In this document: one piece after another, positions 11,643-22,151 of the stretch
How positions within the stretch are numbered: position 1 is the first letter of the stretch
Layout: every line of letters begins with the position of its first letter
Assembly (NCBI RefSeq): GCF_963662255.1
Contig: NC_085067.1
Span: 9,447,148-9,511,147 of the forward strand
Reading direction: 5' to 3'
DNA length: 64,000 bases
Source of the DNA: Cinclus cinclus
Lineage: Eukaryota > Chordata > Aves > Passeriformes > Cinclidae
Program-made: the position numbers and the translations under genes
Notes under the pieces: model-generated
Told to the model about the DNA's origin: nothing
Seen by the model: only the letters and a program-made list of their open reading frames with translations
Databases searched by the model: none

Positions 11643-13389
11643 ACGATTTTCAAGGATTAAAATCCATGGGCAAGTTTGCTTTTTTGTAAATGTAGGTCCT
11701 TGCTCACCTTCACACCAAAATCTCATACAGGCAGTCCTGCTGAAGTCAGAATGCCTTATATTTATGGGGTAAGGTAGGAGTACTTAATATCAATGCTATA
11801 TTGCTCTAGAAATGCTTTCCTTTTATCAGTTAAGTGGACTCTTCATTAATTCGAACATTGTGTGAAGTTTTCAAAATTAAAGCTAAAATCTCTTCGTGTT
11901 TCTTCTCATTTGTTTGTTACCAGAGTAAATACTCTGGTATTAAATAGGTGCAACTAATGCTATATAAATCACTTCAGTTATTAAATAAATTTCACTTCCT
12001 TTTCTATTTGGAATCAGCTGCAAGGAGATTGTAATTTTATCCAATCTTTCCTTCATTTAAAATAAGTTTGAAAATGCCTCGAAATAGCTCTTACCTCTAA
12101 TTTGTTAGTGTATAGCTCAGTGGTGTAGGGAAGGCACCTTTTCACCTCCTGTACTGATGAAGACAAAGGAAAAAACAGTGAAACAGAAAAGTTATCATTA
12201 AACAACAGAAAGAAGATAAGTTGATTTGTGCAAATCAAGGACATGTATTTGTGAGAGTATTTGGCTCTGTCTGTTCACATCCCACTGTTTAGTTAAACTT
12301 CGGAATTCAAAAAATACAACTAATTTCAAAGCAATTTGTTTGTCTTACAAAAATACTCAAAGATGCAATAAACATGATATAAATACATGAAAAGCTTAAC
12401 TGAGTGGTGTAAGAACCTGACAGTCAGCTGGTCCTTGGGTAGGAAAGCCTGAGTCACCTGTTTGGTGAAGATTTCCTTGGAAATGTTTGCCATGAGATCT
12501 GCAGATGTGTGAGTTCAGTCTTGAGTGATACAGACAATTCATCCTCCAGAACCTACAGCTTTAGATAGAAAGAAAATGAACCCACGGAAGGAGGTGCAGG
12601 TGTCCAGAATTTGGTGGGAGGGATCAAACCTGTGAGTTCCACGGTTCTTAGAGTCCTGTTTCCAACAAGCTTTTGTACTTGTAGCAAATGCAAACGTGGT
12701 TTGGGTTCTGATGATTGTCTTTAAGAAATTATCTAGGCCTGCTCTATTCCTACAATAGTAAAACTTATCTGAGAATTGAACAATGGCCCTGGAGAAGTAT
12801 CAAGACTCTATAGAATTACCATTCAGCATTTTGTAAAATGGTGATATCTGGGCTACTCCCAGAGAACCTCAGGGAAATCAGTGACTCTGGCATGTTCTTG
12901 TTTCCCTGTGATCTCTGGATTTTTTAGTTCAGCAGCCATAAGCAATGGCACAGGGTGGCCTTTCCACGTGTTCCTGGAGAACAGCAGTCTTGTGCTGGGC
13001 AGACCTGAGCGTCTCCGTGGAGCCCTTGGAGCTGATGGTCTGGCAGCCAGCATGAGGAACACTGTTCATCCAAAGAAAACACACCAGCCCTCTAAAACTG
13101 TTTCATTCTTTCCTGGTCCAGTTTTGGAGTTGAACCTGCCCCTGCACCACAGGTCCTGTGCCCCCAAACTGAACTGACAGAGGGATTTACAAATGGCTTT
13201 TGGTGTGTGCAGGGCAGTTTTTTCATCATTCAAACACAAAAATGTATGCTCTGCAACAGCAGTGGGGGAAATTTCCTCCCATACAGTAACTGAGCTTTTT
13301 CCTAAAGGTGCCAGATGTGACGTCCAACATTTATGAATATATCACCCATCTTGTTCACAGAAATATTTCTGGGTTTTTTGTGAGTTTCT
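11643..13389. other. Intron leading to the microexon, nothing else seen
   Basis: AT-rich sequence (11750-12400) then mixed sequence. No repeat family or second exon is recognised in the 1.7 kb before the microexon. Confidence 0.5.
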
Positions 13390-13422
13390 CTTACCTGTAC
13401 TTTTTCTCTTTTTGTGTTTCAG
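13390..13422 (+). promoter_or_regulatory. 3' splice site of the AUTS2 microexon
   Basis: A branch-point-like CTTAC (branch A at 13393) is followed by a long T/C tract and TTTCAG. The acceptor is strong, as is usual for very short exons, which depend on strong splice sites because the exon has little room for enhancers. Confidence 0.7.
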
Positions 13423-13452
13423 TGTGACAGCGACAGTGATCAAGAAGAAAAG
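13423..13452 (+). CDS. AUTS2: AUTS2 internal microexon (30 bp, CDSDSDQEEK)
   Basis: The sequence shows a polypyrimidine tract (13401-13420), an AG acceptor at 13421-13422, a 30-bp exon and a consensus donor GTAAG at 13453. A possible branch point CTTAC lies at 13390-13394, about 29 nt before the acceptor AG. In phase 0 the exon reads CDSDSDQEEK. From memory this matches human AUTS2 between GYF and ASDASSEK, in the N-terminal third of the protein. AUTS2 is a nuclear regulator that, in a PCGF5-containing PRC1 complex with CK2 and p300, activates neuronal genes; a cytoplasmic Rac1-related role is also reported. Both serines fit the CK2 consensus (S-D-S-D and S-D-Q-E). The exon length is a multiple of three, so skipping keeps the frame. 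The GAAGAA-rich 3' half resembles an exonic splicing enhancer. The paralogues FBRSL1 or FBRS remain alternatives if they share this peptide. The human exon number (about exon 4) is not certain. Confidence 0.85.
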
Positions 13453-13461
13453 GTAAGAAAG
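13453..13461 (+). promoter_or_regulatory. 5' splice site of the AUTS2 microexon
   Basis: The exon ends AAAAG and the intron begins GTAAGAAAG. This is a near-consensus U1 site with G at -1 and GTAAG at +1 to +5. It fixes the strand and the 3' edge of the exon. Confidence 0.75.
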
Positions 13462-15359
13462 AAAATCAGTATGGGGGCAAAACTAATTTATTGGATTCCC
13501 TTATTCCTCCTAATCTATTATTTTTTCATAGTTTCTTCTTGGACTAATCTAAAACATCTCTATACAAAGAAAATTTCTCTCTAATTTAATTTTGGAATAG
13601 ACCTCCAAGGAAAGATAATCTAATGAATATTTTGGAGGCTGCACAGTTCATCTCTAAGCATATTGATGTCATGGTCTGTGTGGGTTGTTTATGAACACCA
13701 ATCTCAGTACCAAACCTTTCCATGGCTACACTTCCCCTTGGAAGTTGCAACAGCAACTGAGTCTGTTGGTAACCCTCACATTTGCACTTCTTAACAGTTA
13801 TTTAACCACTGTTAGTGCCTGTTGTGCTTCTCTGCAGGCAAGGGCCTGCAAATTCCAACTGAAGTGTTATGGTTGATATATCTATTTTTTAGAAATAACA
13901 TTTGGAAAATGTACATTAAGTCAAGTAACACAACTTGCTCCTGGCTATCTCCATGATTTTGGGTTTCTGAGTGGGAAAGTGGAAAAAATTAATGCTGAAA
14001 GAGTCAGGCAATGGTCTCTGATGCTGCTTACTGTTTAGGAGACTAAGTAAGGAAGAGCTGGTATCTATACTGATGATATTGTGAACAGACTAACCTTCTT
14101 TCTTTGGCAAAACTGAAAGAATCATCACATTTCCAGGTTGGATTTTGTGATTTTTATTTGTATGTTGAGTCTTAAGGGATGTTTTGATAGTGTGATCATT
14201 TTGCTTCCTCTTTCCCTGGATAAACTGGAGGGTGGAAGTCAGGGGAGGGTAAAATAACGTCAGAAAATCTTGTTCCTATAATAATGTTGAACTGGTTAGA
14301 GTTTCATGAGTGGCTCTGTTAACCAGCTCCAAGGCAGGCCAAGAAGAGGAGAGATCACCATCTTAAGGAGAGATCACCATCATAAGCTGGTGTGCAATTT
14401 ATCCAACAGCCAAGTGCAAATATGCTGTAAAATCCAGAGGGAAACAATGAGTACAAAAATCACCTTCCATGAATTAAATCAGTTTTCTACAGGGTTTTTG
14501 TAACAGGAAGCCAAGAAAATTCTCAAACCATTCTGTATATAACTTCCAAAGCTTTGCCCTTCAGCTCTTTTCTGAAGTAGAGGATTTTTTTCCTCATGTT
14601 TCTTAATAATTTGCTAACTGTGTTAAAGAACTGCTGTTTACTTTGAAATGCAATGATTTTTCTTGCATAAGGGAACTAATCATTAGAGTTAATCAGTGTG
14701 ACAACAGAAAGGGGAGGTTTTGTTGGGTTTTTGCACAGAATATTAACCTCCACTTTTCAATATGAATTTTTAATGCATTACCATTACATTCTATCCTGTG
14801 AAGTGATTATTCATTTTCAGGATGTTCCTTATGCAGAGGAAGATGATAAACAGAATTTCAGCTTCTATGTTTATGGCACCCAGAACTAAAAGTGCAATTT
14901 CCTGTCACCACAGCATTTATGGAGCTGAACCTCTGTCTGTTTCACTGAATTTTTCTCTTGCAGCATTCCTGTATAAAAAGGTAGAGGCAGCTTTTGGGGA
15001 TGGAGGGGGGATGCTGGTTCAGGATGATTTCCACGACACAATACAAGAGAGAGACTCAAGACTGTACCTCACACAGAATATCCCAGTACTTGTGTGGGCA
15101 GGATTTAAAATCCAGATGTGTATTTCATCTCTGTGATCTATATTTTGTCTTCCCCTTAATGAAATGAGATTAAGTGCAGACCCAAATAGCCCTAAAATTC
15201 AGTGCTTTTCAAATGTCAGAACCAGACCCACCTTTGAGCTCTACAGCTCAGGCGCAGTTCTGAGAGATGATTGCTCACCCTGGCATATTTATTCAGGCTG
15301 TGCTGGCAGCCCAGGCAAAGATCTAAAGGCCTTGTTCTGCTGTTAATTTGAATTCAGCA
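13462..15359. other. Intron after the microexon, no further exon
   Basis: AT-rich intron. The acceptor-like tcattttcag at 14811-14820 precedes an 18-codon frame but has no donor. A 19-bp tandem duplication is listed separately. Confidence 0.5.
14348..14385. repeat. 19-bp tandem duplication
   Basis: Two copies of ggagagatcaccatcNtaa lie at 14348-14366 and 14367-14385 and differ at one base. This is a recent small duplication with no evident function. Confidence 0.9.
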
Positions 15360-15720
15360 TATGTAGCCTGTTATAAAATGCGAGACATCATCATTTGAGC
15401 AGGTCAAGCATATTCAGATGAAGACAAATGGTGCTTATTTGATTTTCTTAAAATCAGGAAATGAAAAAAGTGCTCTCTGGAGAAATCATGTTCTGCCTGA
15501 CTTAGATGATAGACCAAGGCATGTACCCCAGATAAGAACAGGCGCTCATCGCTGGGTTTTATCTCTGAAGGACGGTGGGGACTGTCAGCTCGCTGACATG
15601 TGCATTATCCATGTCATTTTAAACAAAGTGACCTGTAGAAAAGTGCACTCTGCCGTGACGTGATAATGGGCTGTTGGATGACAGGTAAAGTACACACTAT
15701 AAAGGAGGCTGTGCGTTATT
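15360..15720. promoter_or_regulatory. Candidate conserved intronic enhancer with a CRE-like site
   Basis: CpGs are retained at aggcgctcatcgctg, gacggtg, gctcgctg and gccgtgacgtga within AT-richer DNA. TGACGTGA (15656-15663) is one base from the CREB/ATF consensus and sits next to GATAATGGG. There is no repeat signature. The role is inferred. Confidence 0.4.
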
Positions 15721-18700
15721 CCTTTATTTAACTGACAAGTAGAAACTTCTTTTCTTCAGACAGGCAGGATCTTTCAGATCTCTTTCAATAGGACCCAGAA
15801 GATTTTTGAATTCCTGCTTTAAATAAAATACCATTTTTAGGACAAAAAGTTCCTGCGAGCACACTGCATTGGGAGAAGCGAGGATGGTGGGTCCTGCCCA
15901 GGGGAGCATTTCATCAGCAGTGCCCAACACCTCAGTTTTCATTAATTATCTGGAGAGCTGGGGGTGCTCAGCAGGATTAGAGGTTTGAAGATCCTTACTC
16001 AAATGCCTTATATCATGATGATATTGGCCTCCAGCTGTGGAGCTGTTCTAGCAGTGAATTGACAAATTGCTCTTGGTCGGACCTCACTCAGTGTGTTCTG
16101 AGGATTGTGGAGTTGTGCCCCTCTCACCACGCACTGCTTGGCCTGAAATGTTTCTGGGAAGAGGAGATCTGCTTTTCTTTAGGACTGTCTCTTGCAGATT
16201 TTGATACCCTGTTGTGTACAGAATGTAGGGTTAATTGCTGTAGAGCAATTCTGTACTCGCTCTTCAGAAAACGCAAAGGAAGCAATTTTGCTTCATTTAG
16301 GATTTTTGAGGGCAAACCCCCACTGATCCCCCGTAGGAGATCCACAAGAGGTAGAAGTAATGCATATAGATGTGTAATTCTGCTAGAATAAATGAAACCT
16401 GGAATACAGAAAGATAGACCAGGGCCTTTGAATGAACTATGGCAGATCAGTGTCAGGAAAGGTGTGTGACAGATGGAGGGGCTGAAGGATGAGCTGGTTC
16501 AGGCTTCCTTGGATGGGGCACTGTGAGCAGCAGATGAAGGAAGGAGCAGGACCTGGGAGCCTGAGGAGCAGCTGGATGCTGAGGGGAAAAGCGGTGTCTC
16601 AGCCTGCTCTTTTTTCTTTTGGATCCTTTTGGATCCATGCCTATGTGGCTGTGTAAATCACAGCTGACACCTGATCTCTGCTAGGTGATGGCTGTGCCTC
16701 CAGTCCGCCTTCCCCAGCCTTTACCTGGGAGCCAACAGACAGAGTCACTTTCTGTCTGTCTGCTCTCAAACCAGACCTTGCTCCAGAGGTTTCTGGGGAA
16801 GAAGAAACAAGGATATTTAACGGAAACAATGATGCAGCCCCTGATTAGAAGTGCTGTAGCTAAGGCTGTGTCAGCATCTCAATTTTAAATGACATATTTT
16901 GGGTGGATAATTTGTCTATTTATATAGATTCATGCTCCTTCACTTCAGTTTGACACACAGGACTGGACTGGAGCACTCAAAAGTAGACATTTCACCCTCC
17001 TGAAAAGGTTGCTGAAAAGTCTGAAGAGGTAGCAGGCATGTCTGTGGAGGGAGAGTATATTTGGAAGACTTGCATCAGAGTGAGAAGCACTAATTCATAG
17101 AGAGATGTCATTTTCCATCCTGGGATCCTTTCAGCAAATGCCACTGGGATTTCTTACTGAATCAGAAAAAAAGTATGGATCCTAGGGGAACTCCGATTTT
17201 CTCCATTAAAAAGTCTGTCAGTCTTACTCTTTGAGCAGGTCTCCAGAGCTGATAATCTAAAATTAGGGCAAGCTATTGCACAGCTGACAAATTTAAGTGC
17301 AACTGTATTATCTTTTGATATCTCGATACAATCTTTAAAATTATACCTATGGTAATTAATACAATATTAAAAACATAAGTGCAAACACAAAGTTTGTCTT
17401 CTGAAAATCAAAGGAAATCTTGTTTGGGAAGGACATACAAAGAGCTCTGATACGGAAGTCAGGTGCTAAAGATGAGGTAAGAAATGAGGTCCTGTTTTAT
17501 TCTCCATCTCTACCATCTCTCCTCACCACTCTGTTCAATTTTAAAATTAAAGGCTCAATCTGAGGCACTTTAGTGATTTTTCACTTCTTAAGAAAATATT
17601 TCACTGATCAGGGGAGCTGCTTTGCAGTGTACACAGAGCAGGGCTGCTTCTGTCTGGAGTTGTACTTTGATAGGATGTGCAGCCTGAAAAAACCACTACT
17701 GATGCCTTAGTCCTGTGTTTATCTCAGAAGTGCCTGATCATTTCAGGAGGCTCTGGAATCCCAGTGAAATGAGGTCTCCCAGGGGCCAGCAGTGTCTGGC
17801 TGCAGCCCAAGTCCCTGCTGAACTGGGCTCAGCTTTGGTGCCCCTGGTGCAGGATGGGGAGGAGGACAGAGCTTGGCCAAACTGGTGCCTAAATTTGCCA
17901 GGTGTTGGCATCTGTTCAGAGGGGGAGAGTAACAAAGGGAGGGGATTGGGATTAGGATGAGTGGGTGTTATGCTTGCCAAAGAGCCTGTGCTGGTGGGAC
18001 TGTGTTGATTCGTAATTTTTCTTTTTGAAAGAATTTTTTTTTTTCTTTGGAGAGAAAAATACTGGGCCATTAAAAGCACTAAGAGAGCTGAAGAATTATC
18101 TTTCTTGAATCAGATTATTTTTAATGATGATGCTGATACATCTGATTGCTTTAAATCAGGTACAAATCAAAGAATGGCATGGGGAATACCACAAATGACT
18201 CTGCTATGCCCAGGTAAAAGGGATGGCTATTTGTGTGTATCTGCACCAAAGCATTCACATCTGCACCCTCTGTATGTTTCTGCAGCACTTTTGGCCAATT
18301 ATTTTGTGTGTGGACTTTGGAGAGACATTTTGGAGCAGCATTTTGGCAGATGTATGTCTCCCAGTTTATTTCACAGGCAGCATTTTAGGGTTTGGTGGTT
18401 AAATAACCACACAAGTGTTTATATGTTTGTGTGTATTTGTAGTTCATTTGAACTATGGAAACTCGACTGATAAGGGTAGTAATAAATGCTTGGATAAACC
18501 TAAGGGGAACTTGGGCAGGGCCTGCTAAAACCATGTCAGTCCATAGCTCTGGATCAATACAGAGTTTGTTGGTCATGAACTTCAGAAGCCATTTCTTCCT
18601 GCCCTGCAGACCTGGAATGTCTCTGCTGGAAGCACAGAGCATCCTGCTCAGCTGGGGCAGAGCAGCTCCATGTCCTCATCACTCCAAAGCATGTGTAGGA

Positions 18701-18948
18701 CACAGCAAATTGTCCTTTGCAGGGGAAGAGGAAGAACCCAGAGCAACCCCACTACCAACTGTGCTGGAAAATACGTGGCCAAAGTAGGCAGCTGCTTTGC
18801 ACAGGGCTGTGTTCTCTGTATCTGCAAAAGCTTTATCATAACTGGTGGTGAAATTGCTTTATACCATCTTATATGCAATATACATTACATTTTTAAACAG
18901 GTGCAATCCACTCTCACGGGGGCAGTTGCATCAGTTTGGGTTGTTTTT
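15721..18948. other. Intronic sequence, no gene seen
   Basis: Contains a short near-palindrome GAAGCAATTTTGCTTC near 16280, a repeated ttggatcc at about 16620-16635 and an 11-bp T run at 18034-18044. No recognisable repeat family or exon. Confidence 0.5.
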
Positions 18949-18988
18949 GTTTTGTTTTGTTTTGTTTTGTTTTGTTTTGTTTTGTTTT
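18949..18988. repeat. (GTTTT)n pentanucleotide repeat
   Basis: About eight uninterrupted GTTTT units. The T-rich strand is the inferred sense strand of the host gene. Confidence 0.95.
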
Positions 18989-20149
18989 AGTAAGGTGCTT
19001 GGAAACCAAATTTTATTTGTGATATTTTTTCTTCACCCCTGGGAGGAATGAGAGAAGGAAGAGTCTGGGTAGCACTTCAAGGGAAAACATCCCTCTGGAG
19101 GGTGCCAGGGGTGTGGCAGAGAGACAGCTGGGAGCCAGCTACATTTATATTACCATGGCCATGCAGTGCTGCAGTAATATCTCTGCTCTTCTTATGGTTT
19201 AAAACTCTGCCAGGGTTTCTGTTTGGTGTTTATGCACTGCTGGAGTATAAATAATAAATTACAATTTACCTAGTCTGAAAAAATTTAGTCATAAAGGGAA
19301 CTCTGAGCATTTATTGAGCTGTTGAAAGAAGGGCCTGCCATCAGAGTTGGTTTTTTTTTTTCATCCTGTTCTTCACAACCATAGGTGCAGCTATACAAAA
19401 ATTGGGGGTGGTTTTTAAAGGAAAACTTCAAAATGTAAAGTGTGTCATGTCCAGTCTAGTAAGAAAAAGAAAGAGATTGGTTGTGGCCTTAGGTTGTGTG
19501 AGACATTCATGTTTCTCCCAGCCAGGGAACAGCAAGGAACCACTGGAGAAGAATTCCTGTGGGGCTGGGAGGCCCTGAGGTGCTGAAGGGGGACTGGATG
19601 CAATATGGGCTTTCATGTGGGAGCTCTGGGGAGCTGCTGGGGGGATCCTGCTCTCCCCAGATCACATCCCTCTGGGTTCTGGGGGACAGCTTGGGTTGGC
19701 ACATAAAGGCTGAGAAGCTGTCAGGCCATTCAGTCCATGAGTGCTGCAGGAAGGGTAAAGCATTGCTCACCAGGGAGCTGGATACTCTGCATGGTGGGTA
19801 GGTACCAGCCACCACATTTGGCAAACGAGGGGAAACAGTGGCTGAGAGCACAGTTCTAATCGATTACTTCAGGTCGTGGGATACTGCTGTCTTACTGTTT
19901 GGCATATATTTATTTTGGCTAAGGGTAGGATTAGAGAAATCATTCCTCGGTATTATTCCAAAAACTATTTCTGCAAAGCTGTGATGTTTCCCACAAGGGC
20001 GGTTTATGCTGCATATTTGTACAGGTGTTGTCTTTTTAACTCTGGAGAATACAGCACCTTCAGCTTGCCCCAGGGGTGAAAGATCACCCAGGCTCTCTGT
20101 GCTAGCGAGGCTCCTGCAATCAGGAAGGATTTCTGACTGTTTAAGGCCC
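18989..20149. other. Intronic sequence, no gene seen
   Basis: Includes an 11-bp T run at 19351-19361. The open frames at 19507-19851 and 19864-20421 lack domains and run across low-complexity sequence. Confidence 0.5.
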
Positions 20150-20560
20150 ATTAGGAGGGAAGATAAGGCTCCTTTTCGTTCATTTGATGTGGCACACAGC
20201 GGGCCCCCACAGTTAGAGCGTGTTTGCTGTGGAGGATGCTCGCAGGTGCGGCTCTGCCGTCCTTTGTCACCGCTGTCACCCTGCAGCTCTGCCACCGTGT
20301 GCTCCTGTGCTCCTGCCCTCTCCTCCCCCCCACGCTCCCCTTCCCTTTTTTTTTTTTTTTTTTTGTACCCATTTCGTGTAGAAAATTTGTATTTACTTTG
20401 GGAGTGTAATTTGTTCCTCATGGATAATGTGACCCTTAGCGGAGCTGGATCATGGGTTAGTTGAAGTGATATTTTCCGCTAATGGTAGTCGTACATCATT
20501 GCTGTCAGCTCGGGTTAGGAGGCAAGCACATTACAGCTCCATTTTACCTCTGCAGGCATC
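20150..20560. promoter_or_regulatory. Candidate CpG-retaining conserved element
   Basis: About a dozen CpGs lie within 400 bp on both sides of a 19-bp T run (20346-20364): tttcgttc, cagcgggc, agagcgtg, gtgcggctctgccg, tagcgga, tccgctaatgg and agtcgtac. Homeodomain-type cores (TAAT) occur in the right half. No repeat is recognised. It may be two elements separated by the T tract. Confidence 0.4.
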
Positions 20561-20929
20561 TGGGATTATTTGCCATAACTGAGTATGACATGACCACACT
20601 ACAGAGTGCATTAAAATTTTACTAGCTGCTCAGGCAAGTTCCTTGGCTCCAGCCTGCCTGCAGGCAGCCGCAGTGATGGATACCTCCGAGGTCCTGACTC
20701 GCTGCACCAAGGATACTCAATGTCAATGGCCCAAACAGGTTTTGCACTCCCCAGGGCTTGAGCCCAGCTCCTGGCAGTGAGTAAACAATGCAGAACTGGA
20801 GCAGGGGAGGGCAGGTTGGCACAGATGCCTCTCCAAGGGCCCTTGGCACGTTGGAAGCCCCGGCACTGTCACATCAATGTCTTGAGACACTGCTCAGCCA
20901 TCAGGGCTTAAAAAGTGTCATTTGCAGGC
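20561..20929. other. Intronic sequence, no gene seen
   Basis: About 370 bp of mixed composition with no exon or repeat signature. Confidence 0.45.
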
Positions 20930-21250
20930 TCTCTTGTGGGTATAAAAATAAAACCATTGTATGAAAATTCAAACAGAGAGGAAAAAAAACATCCAGGGCT
21001 GTGGAATGGTACGTGTTAAATGTGTAACAGGCATGGAGCATGATGCATAACCAATATGGAATATGCAAATGCAGCAAATGCTGATGAGTGCATGCTCATG
21101 TTGTACTCGATTTTCTGCTCTGTGCATATGTGCAGAGTCGTATTTACACCTGCAGCAGCACACACTTATGCCCAGTATTTTAATTTTTTATTATTTGTAT
21201 ATAAGCAATTAGTGTACTCATACAGGACCTTAGAATACCAGCTATAGCTT
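20930..21250. promoter_or_regulatory. Candidate POU-site enhancer block
   Basis: The stretch contains a perfect octamer ATGCAAAT (21063-21070) followed by a near-palindromic atgagtgcatgctcat and by gtgcatatgtgcag, giving repeated TGCAT cores within 70 bp. Such clustering is common in POU-bound neural enhancers. One octamer alone is expected by chance in 64 kb, so the weight is on the cluster. Confidence 0.35.
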
Positions 21251-21896
21251 ATCTGCATGTATATTATTTTGCAGCATGTGTTTTCATGTATACAAATGCC
21301 TACTATGAAAATCATAGACATTGCTTTCATTGAACGTATCTGTTTCTATAGATGTACATTATTTGCAATGTGTCTGCTTATATATATATTGACATTCCAA
21401 ATTAGAGGTGTAGCTATACAGAGAAATATGTGCTCAGGAAACTTGGGGGAGAGGTTAAATTGAATATAGTAGTGGTTTTAAATGCTTCTCGAAAAAGCAT
21501 AATATATACCCCATGATAATTTTATTGCAGCCTCCTGGTGGTTTTATAAATATCTACAACACACATTTGTGCTGCCCACAAGCTCTCCTTTCCACTAGCA
21601 GCACTAGTATCTGTAATAATTTCAGAAAAGGTACATAGTTAATAGAGCATGTTTCTGTAAGGTAAGCAGGAATTGTGTGTGTTTGAAATCCTCCAAGTTG
21701 GTCTCCTCTGTCCTCATTCTGTTGTTCCGTGAATTAGCAGACGGAGGAAGAATGGAAAAAATTCAGTGTTGTTTGTTTAGCTTCTTTGCTTTCTCTTTTA
21801 AAGTGCTTGATTACATTTGTATTCACTGTGAGATGAGAAGAGGGATAGGGGTGAGCAGCTCTTGGGCTTGTTGGGGGAAGATTGTTTGGGCTCATC
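21251..21896. other. AT-rich intron, no gene seen
   Basis: AT-rich sequence with several tata/atat patches near 21380 and 21505. No recognisable exon or repeat. Confidence 0.45.
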
Positions 21897-21955
21897 GAGT
21901 CATGGAATGGTTTGTGTTGGAAGGGACTTCTAAGATCATCCCATTCCAACTCCAG
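21897..21955 (-). mobile_element. CR1 LINE 3' end (left arm of an inverted pair)
   Basis: Reads catggaatggtttgtgttgg, then aagggacttctaagatcatc: the reverse complement of a CR1 tail. It faces away from a sense CR1 tail ending at 22151. Confidence 0.85.
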
Positions 21956-22020
21956 AGTGTCCTTGAATCCCCACCTTTCCCTGTTCAATCCTGCCATCTG
22001 AGGTGCACTTCACTTATTCT

Positions 22021-22151
22021 GAAGTGTCCAAGGCCAGGCTGGACAGGGCTGGAAGCACCCTGGGACAGTGGCAGGTGTCCCTGCCCATGGTAGGGGGTGG
22101 AATGGGATGAGCTTTAAGGTCCCTTAAAGCCCAACCCTTTCTGTTTCTGTT
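22021..22151 (+). mobile_element. CR1 LINE 3' end (right arm of an inverted pair)
   Basis: Reads gaagtgtccaaggccaggct, tgtccctgcccatgg and gctttaaggtcccttaaagc, a sense CR1 tail. Its last 48 bp are roughly the reverse complement of the copy at 21897-21955, with about 65 bp of other sequence between the two copies. Confidence 0.88.

Larger units (their letters stand above)
1..13422 (+). other. AUTS2: AUTS2 intron upstream of the microexon (3' part)
   Basis: This is non-coding sequence ending in the acceptor at 13421-13422. I looked for the exon that should precede the microexon (a short exon ending ...GTGYF) and did not find it, so the intron exceeds 13.4 kb. That fits the very long 5' introns of AUTS2. 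It holds three or four CR1 tails, a MIR-like SINE, a hAT fossil and several enhancer-like blocks listed separately. Confidence 0.7.

Noticed and set aside
14821..14889. Exon-like segment after tcattttcag
   Set aside because: The acceptor is good, but no donor follows before a stop, and the peptide does not match AUTS2.
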